A stretch of 64,000 nt of DNA from Ascaris suum. Its lineage: Eukaryota; Nematoda; Chromadorea; Rhabditida; Ascarididae. The notes below the pieces were generated by a model. It saw only the letters and a list, made by a program, of their open reading frames with translations, did no database searches and was not told the DNA's origin. A program made the translations under genes and the position numbers. Location: NCBI GenBank assembly GCA_013433145.1, contig CM024175.1, positions 620,001-684,000 on the forward strand, read 5' to 3'. Below are positions 11,301 to 24,130 of this stretch, piece after piece; positions within the stretch are counted from its first letter, which is position 1; every line of letters begins with the position of its first letter.

Positions 11301-13787
11301 GCTTGTCAGTCTTAAGCTACCGAATTCGTCAAAAGATCAGCTATCCTCAACAGCAAACTTTTCTTATAAGCGCCGAAACATCTATCATGATGAACAGCAT
11401 ATCGAAACCTACGCATTATAGTTGTAAAGACCATGCAAGACTTGGTCAGTTATTTGAATACCATAGACGAAAAATGGGCTGTGAATCAAGAAAATGCCAC
11501 ACAACTAAAGGCTTCATTTTTAAAAAAAGAAGCATCATTGCAGAATCATTGCTGAATATTCAAAACTTTGCGGAAAGAGTATTTGACGTTTAGTCAAGAA
11601 TCTCATAGCCTATATCATATAAAGCAGTAATTGAGCATAATGCGCACACAACATTTATATTGTTGAAAACGTTATCTCCATTCACGCTGATGTGAAATCA
11701 AGAAGGAAAATAAGGTTCTATGTGACCATGCTTGTTATGTCGGCTTCACCGGTCAACAAAAATCGGATCTGAGAGTTTAGTCAAGATCAAGAACGTCGGT
11801 TTCCTTCTAAGTTTTTCGCAGCAAATGATTAGAGATGAAAATAACCTCAATGTGCCAGCCATCAGGAACCTTCAAAGAGTAAGAACTCAAAGAGTAAGTT
11901 ATGTTCGAGAATGAATAACCGGTTATGAATGAGTCGGCCTTAGGTTCAGTTAATTGCAATGACGGAATTTTTCCGCAAAATGCCCTTTCACATTATTTCT
12001 CATCGCTTCTTTTGAATGTTTGATATTCATGCGCCCTTGCTATTGCAATTAAGGTGCTGTTTTCTTTTCCGTTATATGTGGAATTTCTTGCCAATATGCG
12101 AAACGTTGGAATTTATGTCACGTTTCGGCCGATTTTAGTAAAATATCATCAATGGCAGTTGGAAGTAGCGCTGTTTATTGAGCATGAGGTGAGGAATAGT
12201 TGGGGGACCTTTATTTTCAAAGGCAATTTTTACCGACAAGGAATTTTTAGAGGGTACCATGGGAAATAGCTTCTCTCACAAAGCACTCTTCTTATCAAAT
12301 TCAGTGAGGTGGCTTGGCACTATCAGAGGCATGATTTAGTTGTCTTGAGTTGTTTGGAGTCATGTCTTGTGACCTTACGCGCATAAGTGACCATAGGTGA
12401 TCATATATTACATTTCATGCGGCTTAAAACATGGGCAATTATGGTGACTCTTCGCATTTCAAAGATTGCCACTGTTCGATGGTAGAAACACGCAGAGGTC
12501 TGACGCATAATCTGCATAGATAAATTGAAGATGGCAAGCATAAAAAGAACACGGAACATCCAATACAGGAATCCGATCATTGATGACATTTCAGGCATCA
12601 TGTTTTGGAAGAAAAATAGATGCTTCGGATATCAAACTCATTTCAAAAGCTAGGTGTTTTATAATATTTTCGTTGACAAAATTGCATTCAGCGCGATAAT
12701 GAAAGACATTCGAAACAATACTTGAAGTAGTTTTGTCTTCTGGCGGTTTTGATTTGCTAAGTGCCGAGGAAAGCTCGAGTAGGGGTAGAGGCTCCAAGCT
12801 TTTTCAACAAAAATGATTTGAATAGAACTGCAATTTTTACCATTCGTCTCTTTCAGTTTTGTGGAACCCAGAAAGATTAAAATCGGAAAAGTATGAGCAA
12901 TGCGAGGCCGTTTGCTGCCTTGGGACCTTTCTATAAAGAACACTGATGCACTTTCCTGATGTTTTTCATGTTTTATAGAAGCAAATGTCACCAACTCGAA
13001 ATCGACCTGCTTGAAGCAGCTGGGGTCCTCAAAAATGTTGTAAGACTCATCTGCACAATTACTTCCAACTATAAACGGCTATATTGTGCTATATGGCGAT
13101 GGGTCACGCATGAGTCGAAAACACTCTTGATAACTTCAATTTCATGTTTATGGGAATGAATCACTGAAACACCTGAGAACTTGCATTTGGATCAGGGTCG
13201 GGACAGAATACCTCCGAAACCATCCCAATCAAAAAACTCACACCTAGAACATCAACGACGTTGTGTTGTAATCGATGCATACTATGTCAATCACCGCAAA
13301 AGAAAAACGAACTGTTTTCAAAAAAAAAACAACTTCGCAGAAGCAAACATGCATGTTTGCCACATAACATTTGACAGGCGATTATGCTTTAGATAACACC
13401 TTGAAGGCGGTTTTGACTGTTTGAGCCTCATCAGATGAATCATATAGCTGGTCGCTTTATTGTTGTTCAAGTTTCGAAACATTTTTGGGCATTTCTAGTC
13501 TCATTGAATGGGCTCAACAGTCAGTCAACATTTCTAGAATCTCATTTTTATTTAATCGATTGTTAAGAAGAAGCAGTGCACTGTTGGTAACGAGCATTCC
13601 TATGACTCTTAATAAACTTCAACCTTCCAGTTACTCGCGACCGCTAAAAAAACACTGTTTTCAGCAAAAACATTGGATGATCTGTAAAAAAAAAGCAGCT
13701 GCGGAACCAGACAAAGAAACGATTTTTTAATTCATTATATACATTATCGTTCGTCATCACATAAAATGAAACGCTAACGTTGTGCAA
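5343..13787. other. Long intergenic stretch, no supported gene
   Basis: I scanned both strands for the peptide-family core, signal-peptide exons and known domains and found none. Two open frames were considered and not called: 6451-6951 (minus, 166 codons, Cys-containing tail TECVPTGIVGHNT) and the 9784-10098 segment described separately. There is a poly-C run at about 7059-7070. Confidence 0.45.
9784..10098 (-). other. Promoter-like repeat fragment with open frame
   Basis: On the minus strand a TATA element (CCTATATAAGGCGGGCC, near 10042-10058) is followed about 20 nt later by GAGTGAGTCAGTCTTCTCC. The same stretch is an open frame of 104 codons ending in IRIKRKAFTHLHL. The mix of a strong TATA box and a GC-richer composition than the surroundings suggests a solo LTR or other promoter-bearing repeat rather than a host gene. 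No matching second copy was found in the window. Confidence 0.25.
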
Positions 13788-14509
13788 CTATCCTCTTAAG
13801 TCAATGTTCTTTTCATTGATGCTGCCAATATTAATACCACCATAATTGTTGTTATACCCGCCACCGTACGTTCCATAGAAATAGCTAGCGAGTCCATGAC
13901 CGTATCCACCGCTGCCGTAATCCGAGGTATAGCTATAGGCGAAGGTTTGTCGTTTCGCTCGAGCACTGTAATTACGACATACATCAGATTCGAAGATGTG
14001 CATTTAAAATTATTTAAAATAATGGATTCATGCGAGAAAGAGGTTCAACAGTTTCCGAGAACATCTACATTATTTGATGAAGGCAAGTTCTGGTTTCAGT
14101 TGGCTACATTCGCAAACTGCTGACCGATACTGCACTCCACTCAAGGGTCTGTACGTTTTGTGCTCACGTTTTGGTCATCGGTCACCTTATCTAACTGTAA
14201 GTTCAACGCTGATGAGCACAACAGTCCACTGAAACTACAGAAACAGTTTGTCTTAATGACTTCCTAAACAAAACTGAAATTAAAGCTTAAAGTCCTTGAA
14301 TAAATGTCCTGAGCGTAACGTCGCCAAGTAAAGGGGGTCACTGCTTGCGGTGGAGAGTGTGAATTAAAAAAGCAGGAAACTGAACTGCGATGAAAATGAA
14401 GCTGACCAACTGCGATCACCAACCTTTCTTTTACAACGCTGAACGAGAAAGTGGAGAATAGCTGCATAGCGAGTAACATTAGAATGACCACTAGCGTTGA
14501 GTTACTCAT
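13788..14509 (-). CDS. Peptide gene 3: secreted YGGG/NNYGG precursor
   Basis: Exon 1 (14424-14509, 86 nt) and exon 2 (13788-13965, 178 nt) have exactly the lengths seen in genes 1 and 2. The phase-2 intron of 458 nt runs from AAAG|GTTGGT to AATTACAG|T. The 87-residue product has a signal peptide (MSNSTLVVILMLLAMQLFST), a propeptide ending ARAKR, and a 53-residue mature part starting QTFAYSYTSDYGSG. The core is YFYGTYGGGYNNNYGGINIG. The Cys pair of genes 1 and 2 is replaced by a Tyr/Ser/Gly stretch. It ends in Gly before the stop, so amidation is possible. A likely leader acceptor (AATGTATAG, minus strand, 14552-14560) lies 42 nt before the ATG and is followed by GTGACTT, as in gene 1. The function is not recognised. 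Confidence 0.82.
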
Positions 14510-14551
14510 CGCATTTGATGTCGGTTTTCGTCAACCGATGACACAAGTCAC

Positions 14552-14560
14552 CTATACATT
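14552..14560 (-). promoter_or_regulatory. Leader 3' splice acceptor of peptide gene 3
   Basis: AATGTATAG|GTGACTT on the minus strand, 42 nt before the start codon. The seven bases after the acceptor match those after the gene 1 acceptor. The pyrimidine tract is weak. Confidence 0.35.
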
Positions 14561-14700
14561 CAAATCCTTCAGAACACTTATGTAAGTGTTGGTGTAATAG
14601 AGTAAACTACATTAAATGTTCACAAGTTTGCGAATAGATAACACGAAGACATTAATGAAGCACAACAAAAGATTGCGAATCATTTTTGCACGGTTCGCCA

Positions 14701-14734
14701 CCCTCCTCCCTTTTACCCCCCTCCCCTCCCCTCC
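14701..14734 (-). repeat. G-rich tract with quadruplex potential
   Basis: The minus strand reads GGAGGGGAGGGGAGGGGGG followed by more G runs, giving at least four runs of three or more G with short loops. It lies about 200 nt upstream of peptide gene 3 in transcriptional terms. Confidence 0.55.
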
Positions 14735-17700
14735 TGCGCCGTCTTGACGCCTGATGAGGGCAGGGCAATGCAATATGTCGACAAAAGAAGACAACAGAAA
14801 ATGTTCACCTGTGTCCTTGTTTAAAGCATTTTGCTTAGCTCTCTCTTTTGAGGACATCAGTGGTCCTAGAACCAGCTTGTCCGTTGCAAAACACCAATAA
14901 CGCAATCAAAATGTTTAAGATCACCGAACAATAAACAGCAGTGGTTGTGCTACTGTATAAAGACACATCTTGCTTGCTTCTCCCATCACTCGCTCAATGA
15001 TGGCAGCTTTTCATCAAATTTTTGCCAAGGAGCGAGCATTCAATTCCTTCACCAAGAAGCCGGCACAAACGTATATAGCGACGTTTTCATTTGCGAAATA
15101 CCCAAGAACTGAAGGGGAATTTTAATGCTTACAAGACCGCTGCTCACTTCTGAGTTCATTTAGGGAAAAACGAAGGTGCAAGCAGTTCCGCGTGCAAAAC
15201 GACTAGTCCTGAAGATGTTGAGGAGCATCTCTTGGCGGAATATGAATCGCGTACATCTTTACGCGAGTGACGGATCTACGTGACATTGCGAAGCAATAGT
15301 GTATATGGATACTTTTTTCGGTTCATCTGCTTCTCATCACAGCTTCCTTATTACATTCATGCTGAGATGACAAATTACTCGAAAACATTCGTTTGGGCCT
15401 CATAACGAACAGTACTTCGCCTCTTTTCGATTTGGAACAGTACCTCTACTTTACTTCTGCCACCTCCTTGCATTTTATATTACTGTCGAAAGCAAGCATA
15501 TTTTCATATGCGAATCGTTGACCTAGAGAAATGTCGGTGGTGAATGCGCAACGAAACTTTTAAAGGACATAAGAAAAAGTCACCGAGACCGTCACCAGTG
15601 TAAAACAGTTTGATGAATTTGTCTTAGCAATCCCACCGCGTCTGCGCTTGCATTCTTTCGTGTTCTGATCGAGAAAATGATGGCTTATTTTAGAGCTTGT
15701 TTCTGAGATCGTTTTTGTCGTTTTCAAAGTGCTCATTTTTTCATAGCAAATAATGCCTCGGATATCTTTTCGTCACTGATCGATTGATAAGTAAATGAAC
15801 TAGATCAGTGAATCGATCTGTATCCTCTTGTTCATGCATATCGAATCAACTCAATGCACCGAAAGTACGTTATAAGTATTGCATCCTTCTGGTCAAAATA
15901 CTCGGTACAGTATTGTACCGGTATTGTTTAGGGAGCATAAATACCATGTTATGCCAAAGATGCAATGACATCATTGCCCACCACTGGTTCGCCGATGACT
16001 AATTGTTTGTATGCGGACATATTCAGAAAGCTGGAGAAGAATAAGGATGAATTTCAACCGTGATTGCACTGACTCCAGGAGCACTCTGAAGAGATGACAG
16101 TCTTTTGGCTGCTTGCCAATTTCGACATTAGGCCATCTCTAGAACTTCTCTGTGTGAACGAACGTCCCATTTCATTGACACCGTCCCATCCAACCCTCTT
16201 CTCCACGATTTCATTGACTTCTCCATACTTCTCATCAGGAACACATCGACAGTTGCGGATGTGATCCCATTGCCTGCCTAATAAGTGCAGTGAAATCTAG
16301 ACGGCGAGCGAAAGAAACATCAACTCAGATGAAGCCTTGAGAGCGGAATATAACATACTCATGATATGGACAGAAAATTTCAAGCAAGCATCTGTAAGGT
16401 GAGGTCCATTATCGAAGCAGAATTGCTCATATTGGTAAAACGCGATATTCACTGCAAACTAGGAGCGTTTTCTCCTTAAAACTATATGGAAGAAGTCAGT
16501 CTAATTGTTTATGATAAAGATGCATTTTTTTAAATCATAAACGCAAAGCGCTCAGATTTCTGACATCAACTTATTCCGAATGAAGTGATTTGCTAAGGCA
16601 AAAAATAAAGAACTCGCTTCGAAGTTAATTGCTGAAAGTTGAACCGGTTTTGCGAAACAGCGAAGGTTCTATGTTAATGACGATAATGTGATTCTGTTTC
16701 TATCGTTTGCTCTTTTATAATGGTTTTTTTTTCGCAAACAATGCTTTATCACTTCGAAAAAATCCACAAGTCGTCATCGTTCGCTTGCTATCGTAAATAA
16801 GACATGACGTCACATCCGTCATTGACTCTCTGACGAGGTACGGAACTCAGGAGTGAAATTGTCTCATTACCGAAATGGATATTAATCAAAAGCATAAATC
16901 AATGAAGTCTATATATGTATAAATTGTTCACCTTCCTTTCAATATTTCGCAATAGTTGTTTCGCAAAAAATTCACCGGAATCGTTTTCCTTGACAGTCTT
17001 CTCCTTCACTCCTTAGCGAACTTTTGTTCGAAAAAAACTTTATGAAACAGCAGAAACTTCAAAATATCTCCTGGCTCAGTAATCAGAGCAAGTGAAACGA
17101 ACAGTGCTATCCTGAGGACAAAACATAGTGTATATTGTCCCCAAGCAAGTAAATAAACAATGGTGAAATGCTTTACTCAGTATCGGTATATAAGTATGCT
17201 CAATAAGATGTGGCTGTTTTGGATACACCATGTGGATAAGAAAGCGGTACTCCACTGTGAGAGGAACTCTAAAATGCTCAATGATATCTTCAACTGAGAA
17301 ACGTTTTGACCCATATTATCGTATGTAGCGTTTTTCCAAGCGAACTCAGCTAAAACGTATCCGCTCATCTATACATCTGTCCAAGGTGGAGACTAAACAG
17401 CAGATGTAGCTTCAACTTCAACCTTACATCAAATAATTTTTTTCTAGTTGGCTGCAACATTTAGGTACCATATTTCTCAAAACGTCCTCATCGTTTGATC
17501 CATTTGTTCATTCATTCAGCTCGCCAAAACTTCAACGTTTTGCGAACACGGTGCATTTGCTATCCCTGTCGGCAGCCCCTAATTAGAAGTAGCCACATTG
17601 TTCCCTTGCTGAGTATATGTTATTACCTTGAATTAAAAAAGGCCTTCTGCAGGCGAACTACCCCTCACTCCACTGAGAAAAACAATCCGAAACTGCTATA

Positions 17701-20527
17701 CGGAAAAATTTCTGCCTTGAGGAAGTAAGCGAAAAGCCCGGGTTATGGATCAGCAATTCAAAGAGACATACTAATTTTTGTCACATCAGGTATTTTTCTG
17801 TCCCATCTATGTGTACGTTCGATTTGAAAGTTCCACCCGGGAATGTGAGGTGAAGACCAAAGATAGCTCTGTTTTAGCAGTTTGTTAATGAAATTTGTTG
17901 GATATTGTGATGTGGTGGAAAAATGAAGAAGAAGAACGCGAATCCATCGAAGCAAGCGCAAAGCAGATCGAAGTAGGTAAGCGAAAAATGAATTTTTGCA
18001 ACCCTGCCTACTGGAATAACCGCTGGAATCAATCATCAAAACAAATGTATAATCGAGTCAATGCACCTTTAGCCTCTCTGCTCATTTGTGCAAGCAGTTA
18101 CATCAGTTGTCAGCAGTTAATAAAACTTTTGCAAACTCAAATTATCTACAGAGATGTCTACCCGTTTCCTTTTTCGTATAAACTAAAAATCTCACGGGTG
18201 AAAAATGCGACTAAATTTTGGACAGCTTCGACTTTGGGCGCCGGAATTTCATGACTCCTGATCCTCGAATCAAAATCACCAAATAATTAGATGCTTGTGT
18301 GATGTGCACACTTGGAAGGAAGTGAGACGCCGTTGTATGCTGAGATACAATTTTGCAAGATCTCGTGAAATTAACAGAAGAGCGAGGAAGGTTTAGTCAT
18401 TTGTCGTCGTATAGGCGATAAAGGCTTTTCCTATTCTAAAATTCCTTTGGTTATATAAAAGTCGATGCTGACCTCTTGAGAGTTCTGGATCTTCACCAGC
18501 TGGGACACTTCGAATCGTTCGATTGATCTTTACCGTTGTTCCTAATCCCTCACAAATGACCCTGCATAACGATTTGGTTACTGAGCCGTCGATGCAGCGT
18601 CAGGAGTGCTTTGAAGAAAGTCGACTACGCAAGTGCGTCTTCTCCAGAATCTTGTTTCAGATGTCGCAAAATATGACATAAGAAGTAAAGTCAACAAAAA
18701 TGCCATATGTTCAGTTCCAGCTCAGAAGGATTAAGGAGGTGGATGCTTGACATACAAAACAGAGTCAACTCCTTAGTGAATTCAAAGGTTTTAAGGACAG
18801 TCGCGGAGTCAACTGCCGTGCATATTAGGCCCACAGCCCGCTACACCCTATGACCTTTTTAACTGTCTTAAACTTAACAAAGCAGTGCACTGAAAAACGA
18901 ATGAGACAAGAGCGCCCGATACTACTTTCTTCTGCTGGACGAACCTTTTCATAATGCACACAGACTTACGGGTTTAAAGCGTCAGGAAAAATTTTGGGCA
19001 AGAGACAAGTTTAGGGCGTGTATGAATTGCCGTTCCCAGAATTGGTACGCATTGCTGCGCATGGCATTAAAAACAGCAATCGTTTAGGTAATATCATTGC
19101 CGCACATGTAGGTCGCAGAAATTCAGTCACACCATCGCCCTCTTTCCTAAGCTATAGTTACTACTGAAGGTCATCTTCATCCTGCTATATGGGAGGTGAA
19201 AGAGTTGAAATCGCGATGGGCGAGTTTGTAATTTAATTCACCAAAACTTCTAAAATTTGTTCAGATGCAGCAAAGGAAACCTGCAGGAGAACGCCTCTGT
19301 CGAGCAATATTTTCCATATGGAATTTATTGTTATCGAATTCGGCCGTTTCTGGATGAATGAGCCACTCAGTCTACAACAGTTTAGAGACCGGTGCGCGTT
19401 ATGAATATTTCCGGAGAAGGAGTTCTCCCAACTGATCAACTTCATGACAGTATGCGCAATTAACACGAATCCCGGCGACTGTGCATGAAACGAGGTTTTC
19501 TGTGGCTGTAGTACTTTAGAAGTGAGAGCGACTTTAATATAAGAGTGTCAGACATTTTTTTCAGCGCTTCATTTCGTTGCTACGGAAAATTGCATTACCC
19601 TTACTGTCTACTGTCTCAATTTGTATGCTCAATCGAAATAATGAGGCTGACTTTTGATCCTGTTTTTATACTCGCTTATGGCCACTTTTGTTCCATGCAA
19701 GGAAAGAGATCACCTCAGAAGATCAAAACGTCATGCGAAAGATTTGAAAGTAACTTTATGAGATGGTATAAAAACACCATGAGGACAAAATCAGCAGAAA
19801 TTCGGTGTTAAGCATATGTTTTTTTGCTATCGGCTGTGAACTATATGGAGAAAATATGAACATTTGTTTTCAGCGCACCAAAGTTTATTTTTAATTGAAT
19901 AAGATATAACATCGAAAATGGTATCCTTATCACAAACATATGAGTATGTTCCGTGTATAGGGTGTCAATGCCGCCATTATTTTGGACACCATCCTCTTTC
20001 GACCACAAGCACCGCGTATCTTTTAATGCTCCATATGCTCGCCATTACTACTCATCTGGTGCTGAAAAAAAGAAACAAGTCATGAAAACTTTTCTCCGAA
20101 ATACTGCGCCACTTCAATTTCTTGTTCGAAATCGATAAAAACTTAAAAGTATGGTGTGTTTTTACCTCACTAACTACGGAGTAAGAAAAAATGGATTGAG
20201 ATAAAAACTCTCGTAGTATTAAAAATCCTTCAAATTAATGCGCGTAAACGATCAATCTTCTAAGGCACTTCGCAAACGAACGAGTATTTGTCACTTTGTG
20301 GTGCATCACCAAGCAATTAATTGAAGCATGACAGATTAGCCTATTTGAAGATTGAGGATTTTCAGAAAGATTCCTGTAAATGTAAAGAAATCGAATCCTC
20401 CACTCACTGCAAGACTTCTTCTGAAAGTGAATATAGAAACAGAATGTAATCTAATAAATTTATGCTAAAGTTGAAAATTTCGCATCATTCTGGGAGCAGA
20501 GGTTGTCGAAAAGAATGGGAGCAGCAA

Positions 20528-20563
20528 GAAGTTTTTTGGGCTATTGAAGTTTTTTGGGCTATT
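20528..20563. repeat. 18-nt tandem duplication
   Basis: GAAGTTTTTTGGGCTATT is repeated twice head to tail without a mismatch, downstream of peptide gene 4. Confidence 0.85.
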
Positions 20564-20758
20564 ATGGAATAGTCTTCAGAAATTGAGAATGCAAAATCGT
20601 GTGTGTATTTGCTTACGCAATCATACGAGTGAGAAAAACTAATGGAATATTTTTCAAAAGGAAATCGTCCTTTGTTTTCCACTACTCGTCGTCTATCTGA
20701 CAGCTAGGTTCATTACTCGCTCAGTGTAAGCAAGAAATAGGGTAGGGTACTAACTGTT

Positions 20759-21851
20759 TTAAATGCCGATGTTCTCCGTGTTGATGCTTCCAATATCGGT
20801 GCCTCCATAATTGTTATTATAGCCACCACCGTAATTGCCGTAGAGGTAGCCGCCCAATCCATATCCGTATCCAAATCCTTGAACGCCGTTACCCAGTCCG
20901 TAACCGTAGTTGTATAGCTGCCTCTTGATCCGTGCACTGAAACACTGAGATGCGGGAGAAAAAAGAAGTCATCTTAGTACGATATGTTTAACATCAAAGC
21001 GTATCACCGAAATATGGCTGGAAAGGGGAAGGGGAGGACGGCTACAATTTAGTATCTCACGATGGCGCTTCTTAAACTTATAAATTAGCTCATTCTGCGA
21101 AACATGCTCATGGTTTCCGGGCGCAGGACCAATGCACACTGCCACTGCTCACTAAGGAGGTATATCTTGGTTTATTGAAATCATTTGCGGAAAGGAAGAG
21201 ATAAGAGATGAACATGATATTATAGAGGTTACACGTTTTTTTCGCATTTCTATCTTCACTCGTAAACTTTTAGCTGAAGTGTCCGAAACTGTACGGCAGA
21301 ATCACGTTTGTTGGTTTGACTCATACCAAAACGAAAGCATTCTTGTCATCGTTATAATATATGGCGTTGATAATTTATGATTTTGCATAAACCCTATGTC
21401 AATAATTGCTGGTATTCTTGTTCAAGGTGATCGCAACGGATGAGTGACCATACTGAGGAGAATTTTCGATGGTTTTTTTCAGCAGAATGTGAATATTACC
21501 CCGCAAAACAACTTCAAAACCTCGTCAAACATGGGTTGCGCGACTTCTTGAGATTCATGGAGAACGATGAGTCTCGACCTTAGGAGGAGAAGCAGCTTCC
21601 ACAGGTCAAAAATAACTTCTACTAGGAAGTTATTAAGAAACCAGGTGACTACATATTGAAGTTAACGATGAAGGCAATGGTGTGAGATTGACATTCCTGC
21701 TTGCCGACATTTCAGTTGAAATTTCGTACCTTTGAGGAACATCAGACAGCAATTTTACCGCCTATCCACATCATACTAACCTGTATGTAAAGGCGAGACT
21801 TAGTTGTCCTAGAAGAAGTGTAAGAAGAAACAGACGAACTGAAATATTCAT
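20759..21851 (-). CDS. Peptide gene 4: secreted YGGG/NNYGG precursor
   Basis: Exon 1 is 21781-21851 (71 nt) and exon 2 is 20759-20936 (178 nt), with a phase-2 intron of 844 nt (ACAG|GTTAGT ... GTTTCAG|T). The 82-residue precursor starts with a clear signal peptide (MNISVRLFLLTLLLGQLSLA), followed by FTYS and the cleavage site ARIKR. The mature 53 residues begin QLYNYGYGLGNG, are the most Gly/Tyr-rich of the family, and carry the core YLYGNYGGGYNNNYGGTDIG. The C-terminus is Ile, not Gly. Exon 1 is 15 nt shorter than in genes 1-3 because the propeptide is reduced to four residues. A strong leader acceptor lies 41 nt before the ATG. Overlapping frames on the same strand through exon 2 are shadows. 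The function is not recognised. Confidence 0.82.
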
Positions 21852-21892
21852 TGTTCTCAATTCGGTGCCTCGTTGTTCTAAGCTCAAAGTTC

Positions 21893-21901
21893 CTGAAAAG
21901 T
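21893..21901 (-). promoter_or_regulatory. Leader 3' splice acceptor of peptide gene 4
   Basis: ACTTTTCAG on the minus strand, 41 nt before the start codon at 21851. It fits the nematode acceptor consensus well and could receive a spliced leader. Confidence 0.5.
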
Positions 21902-23040
21902 AATCATAGAAAAAGTTTCTTCTCCGGAGCGAATCAGTTCAGCGACAACTTATGATTCTGATGGAGGTGTTTCAGCTCATAGGGTAGTAGAACCACTCAA
22001 AATGACTATTTCTTTGTTTTCACCAGATAAGCACAAACCTCATAACTTCAGATATATTTAGTAGCTCAGAAAAATAAAGGATATCATCCATGACATGGCT
22101 TTCTATCAACAAGTTTTAGACGAAAATTGAAGGACCTTTCGTTCCTCCATTTGAGCCATCACTTAATTCGCATTCGTTTCAGTGACAACCTTTCTACTCA
22201 ACTGTCGTATCATCTAAATCGGCTGCATATTTTCTTTCTTCTGCGTGCACTCTAATTGGATGCGCTCTCCGAAAACCGAAAACCCAACAATCATCTGCCT
22301 TATTTTCTGCATTTAAAGCGACGGCAATTCATAATTGAGCGGGCGATGAATTATTCAAATGACAGTTTTACTGGCATAATTATATGCCAACAAACTGCTG
22401 CGGTTGAAAAATTTATGCGGCCGTCGAGAGAAGAAAGAAATCAATGAAAAAAGTTTCCCGAAGAATCGCCCGAAGAGATTGCTCAATTTTTTGCAAATAG
22501 AAATCACCAAAGAAAGTAAACAATATGAAGCGGCCAAAAGCGCAACCAGTTCCCACTTAATTTATTATTCAAAGATAATCAGGTAGAAATGATGATGCAC
22601 TCTCCTTCATCGCCTTTTATGGGCAATTCTGGCCGAAATGGTACTCGAAAATACTAAACTGTGATATGCACTTTTGAACTGCCTATTACACATTCTCACA
22701 ATGATAGATTATTGAGCTTTGCACGGATCACTTCTACTCAACGATGTCAACAAAACTTCAAGTTTCTATGAAAAGGTGCAGACAACTGACTGTTGATAGA
22801 TATTTTTGCAAATTTCAGCGAAATTGCTGTAATGCTTGTAAGGTTTTTGAGTGCGCAAGTTCTGCTAGTTTCAAGAGGAATTTTCGTCAAAAAAACATAG
22901 CAACACCGATAGAAGTGCAAAACAAAGCAAAGTTTGTGAGGTAAAAGGATCTACCTATAGAGTGCGGGAGGATTCAAATTAATCAAAGTGGAGAAGGTCG
23001 ATATGCCATTGATGCGTCGCACGTGTCAAGAAAATTGTTT

Positions 23041-23306
23041 ACTTATTTAATTGAATCGACAAAGCATTCATTACGAATAAATGTCTCTTCATATCACTAC
23101 CACTTCCGTTTAGCTGAAGTTGTGAGGTAGTGTGAATGTGAGGGCTTAGGCTCGTCTCCTGCCCATCGGATAATGACGAGTCGATTCATCGTTGTTCCAT
23201 GCGATTTGTTCCACCGCTCGCGTCCCGATGAGACCACCGGTCGGAATGATTCGGTAGCACAAAGCCGAAGAGTTTGCTCGGAGCCCTCATAAAACCGACC
23301 GCGCAC
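23041..23306 (-). mobile_element. Internally deleted RTE derivative, 5' end fused to 3' tail
   Basis: On the minus strand a block ending near 23108 matches the 5' leader of the RTE at 56.6 kb (shared AATCGACTCGTCA and GGGCAGGAGACGAGCCT). It is followed directly by the element's 3' tail (shared TGAAGAGACATTTATTCGTA), with the whole coding region missing. Both parts are in the same orientation. It is therefore an internally deleted, non-autonomous copy, or a composite small element using RTE ends. Confidence 0.7.
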
Positions 23307-23950
23307 TAAGCAAAATTAAACGACGGAAAATATGCGAAATACTTACTAATCGATATGAAATATATGAAAATTTCTTTCCACCCGTTATATGCCTGCAAAT
23401 TCCTGGTATAGCAACAAGTTCGTACATCTTTATCCCCACGCCGCACGAGAGCTATCTTCAAAAATTTTGGGTGATTCGGAGCGGCACGAACGCAGAAACT
23501 AAAAACTGATTCACGAAAGTTGAACGATGGCTCAAATAGGCTCGTGATATCGACGGCAAAAGAATTCATGTCTCGTTGCATTGACGTTATGAAACGTTTC
23601 TTGTCGCTCATTTTTCCTTGAAAAGCTACTTTACCAATCTTGAGAGGAAAAGTTATAGCTCCTTTTTATTTCGATATTGTTATGGGCGGCAATATTGCAA
23701 AACATCCATTCCACTATACGCATGTGGTGCTCATACCGCAAATGTAGCACTTCCTAGAATTTCAGAAATATCCCTGCAAATCAAAAAAACGGCTACAAGA
23801 CAGCACGCCGAGATTTGATTCACTTCTTTAAACATTTACGGTTATGCTTTATGAAATATCATTTAACAGCTGGTTTCTGCTCACCTTTACTTCGTTAATG
23901 CAGAATAACACGCCATCCAATTTCATCAAAAATCCTCATCGCCTCTTTGG

Positions 23951-24130
23951 TGGAGTGGAAGCGACATGAAGAGGTATTTATTCATAAGGGATGCTTTGTT
24001 GATTTAAGGTGAAGTCGTGAAGGTGGAGTCACGTAAAGTGAAGTTGTGAAGTCACGTAAAGGTCAGGGCCTAGGCTCGCCTTATGCCGCTCGGACGCTGA
24101 CGAGTCGATTCATCGTTGTTCGGTTCAGGA
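23951..24130. mobile_element. RTE derivative with inverted ends
   Basis: The 3' tail (GGAAGCGACATGAAGAGG, plus orientation, 23956-24006) is followed by short GTGAAGTCGTGAAGG-like repeats. A 5' leader match in minus orientation then follows (24061-24130, shared GACGAGTCGATTCATCGTTG with the copy at 23.1 kb). The two ends therefore point in opposite directions. This is the arrangement expected from twin priming or a later inversion. Confidence 0.65.

Larger units (their letters stand above)
14561..20758. other. Intergenic, no supported gene
   Basis: It contains a G-quadruplex tract and an 18-nt tandem duplication, listed separately. Open frames such as 17895-18254 (plus, 119 codons) carry no signal peptide, domain or family exon pattern. 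No copies of the peptide-family core were seen. Confidence 0.45.

Noticed and set aside
20713..20937. Minus-strand open frame over exon 2 of gene 4 with Met start
   Set aside because: It is the wrong frame. The family frame of exon 2 has no Met and only makes sense after splicing to 21781-21851.
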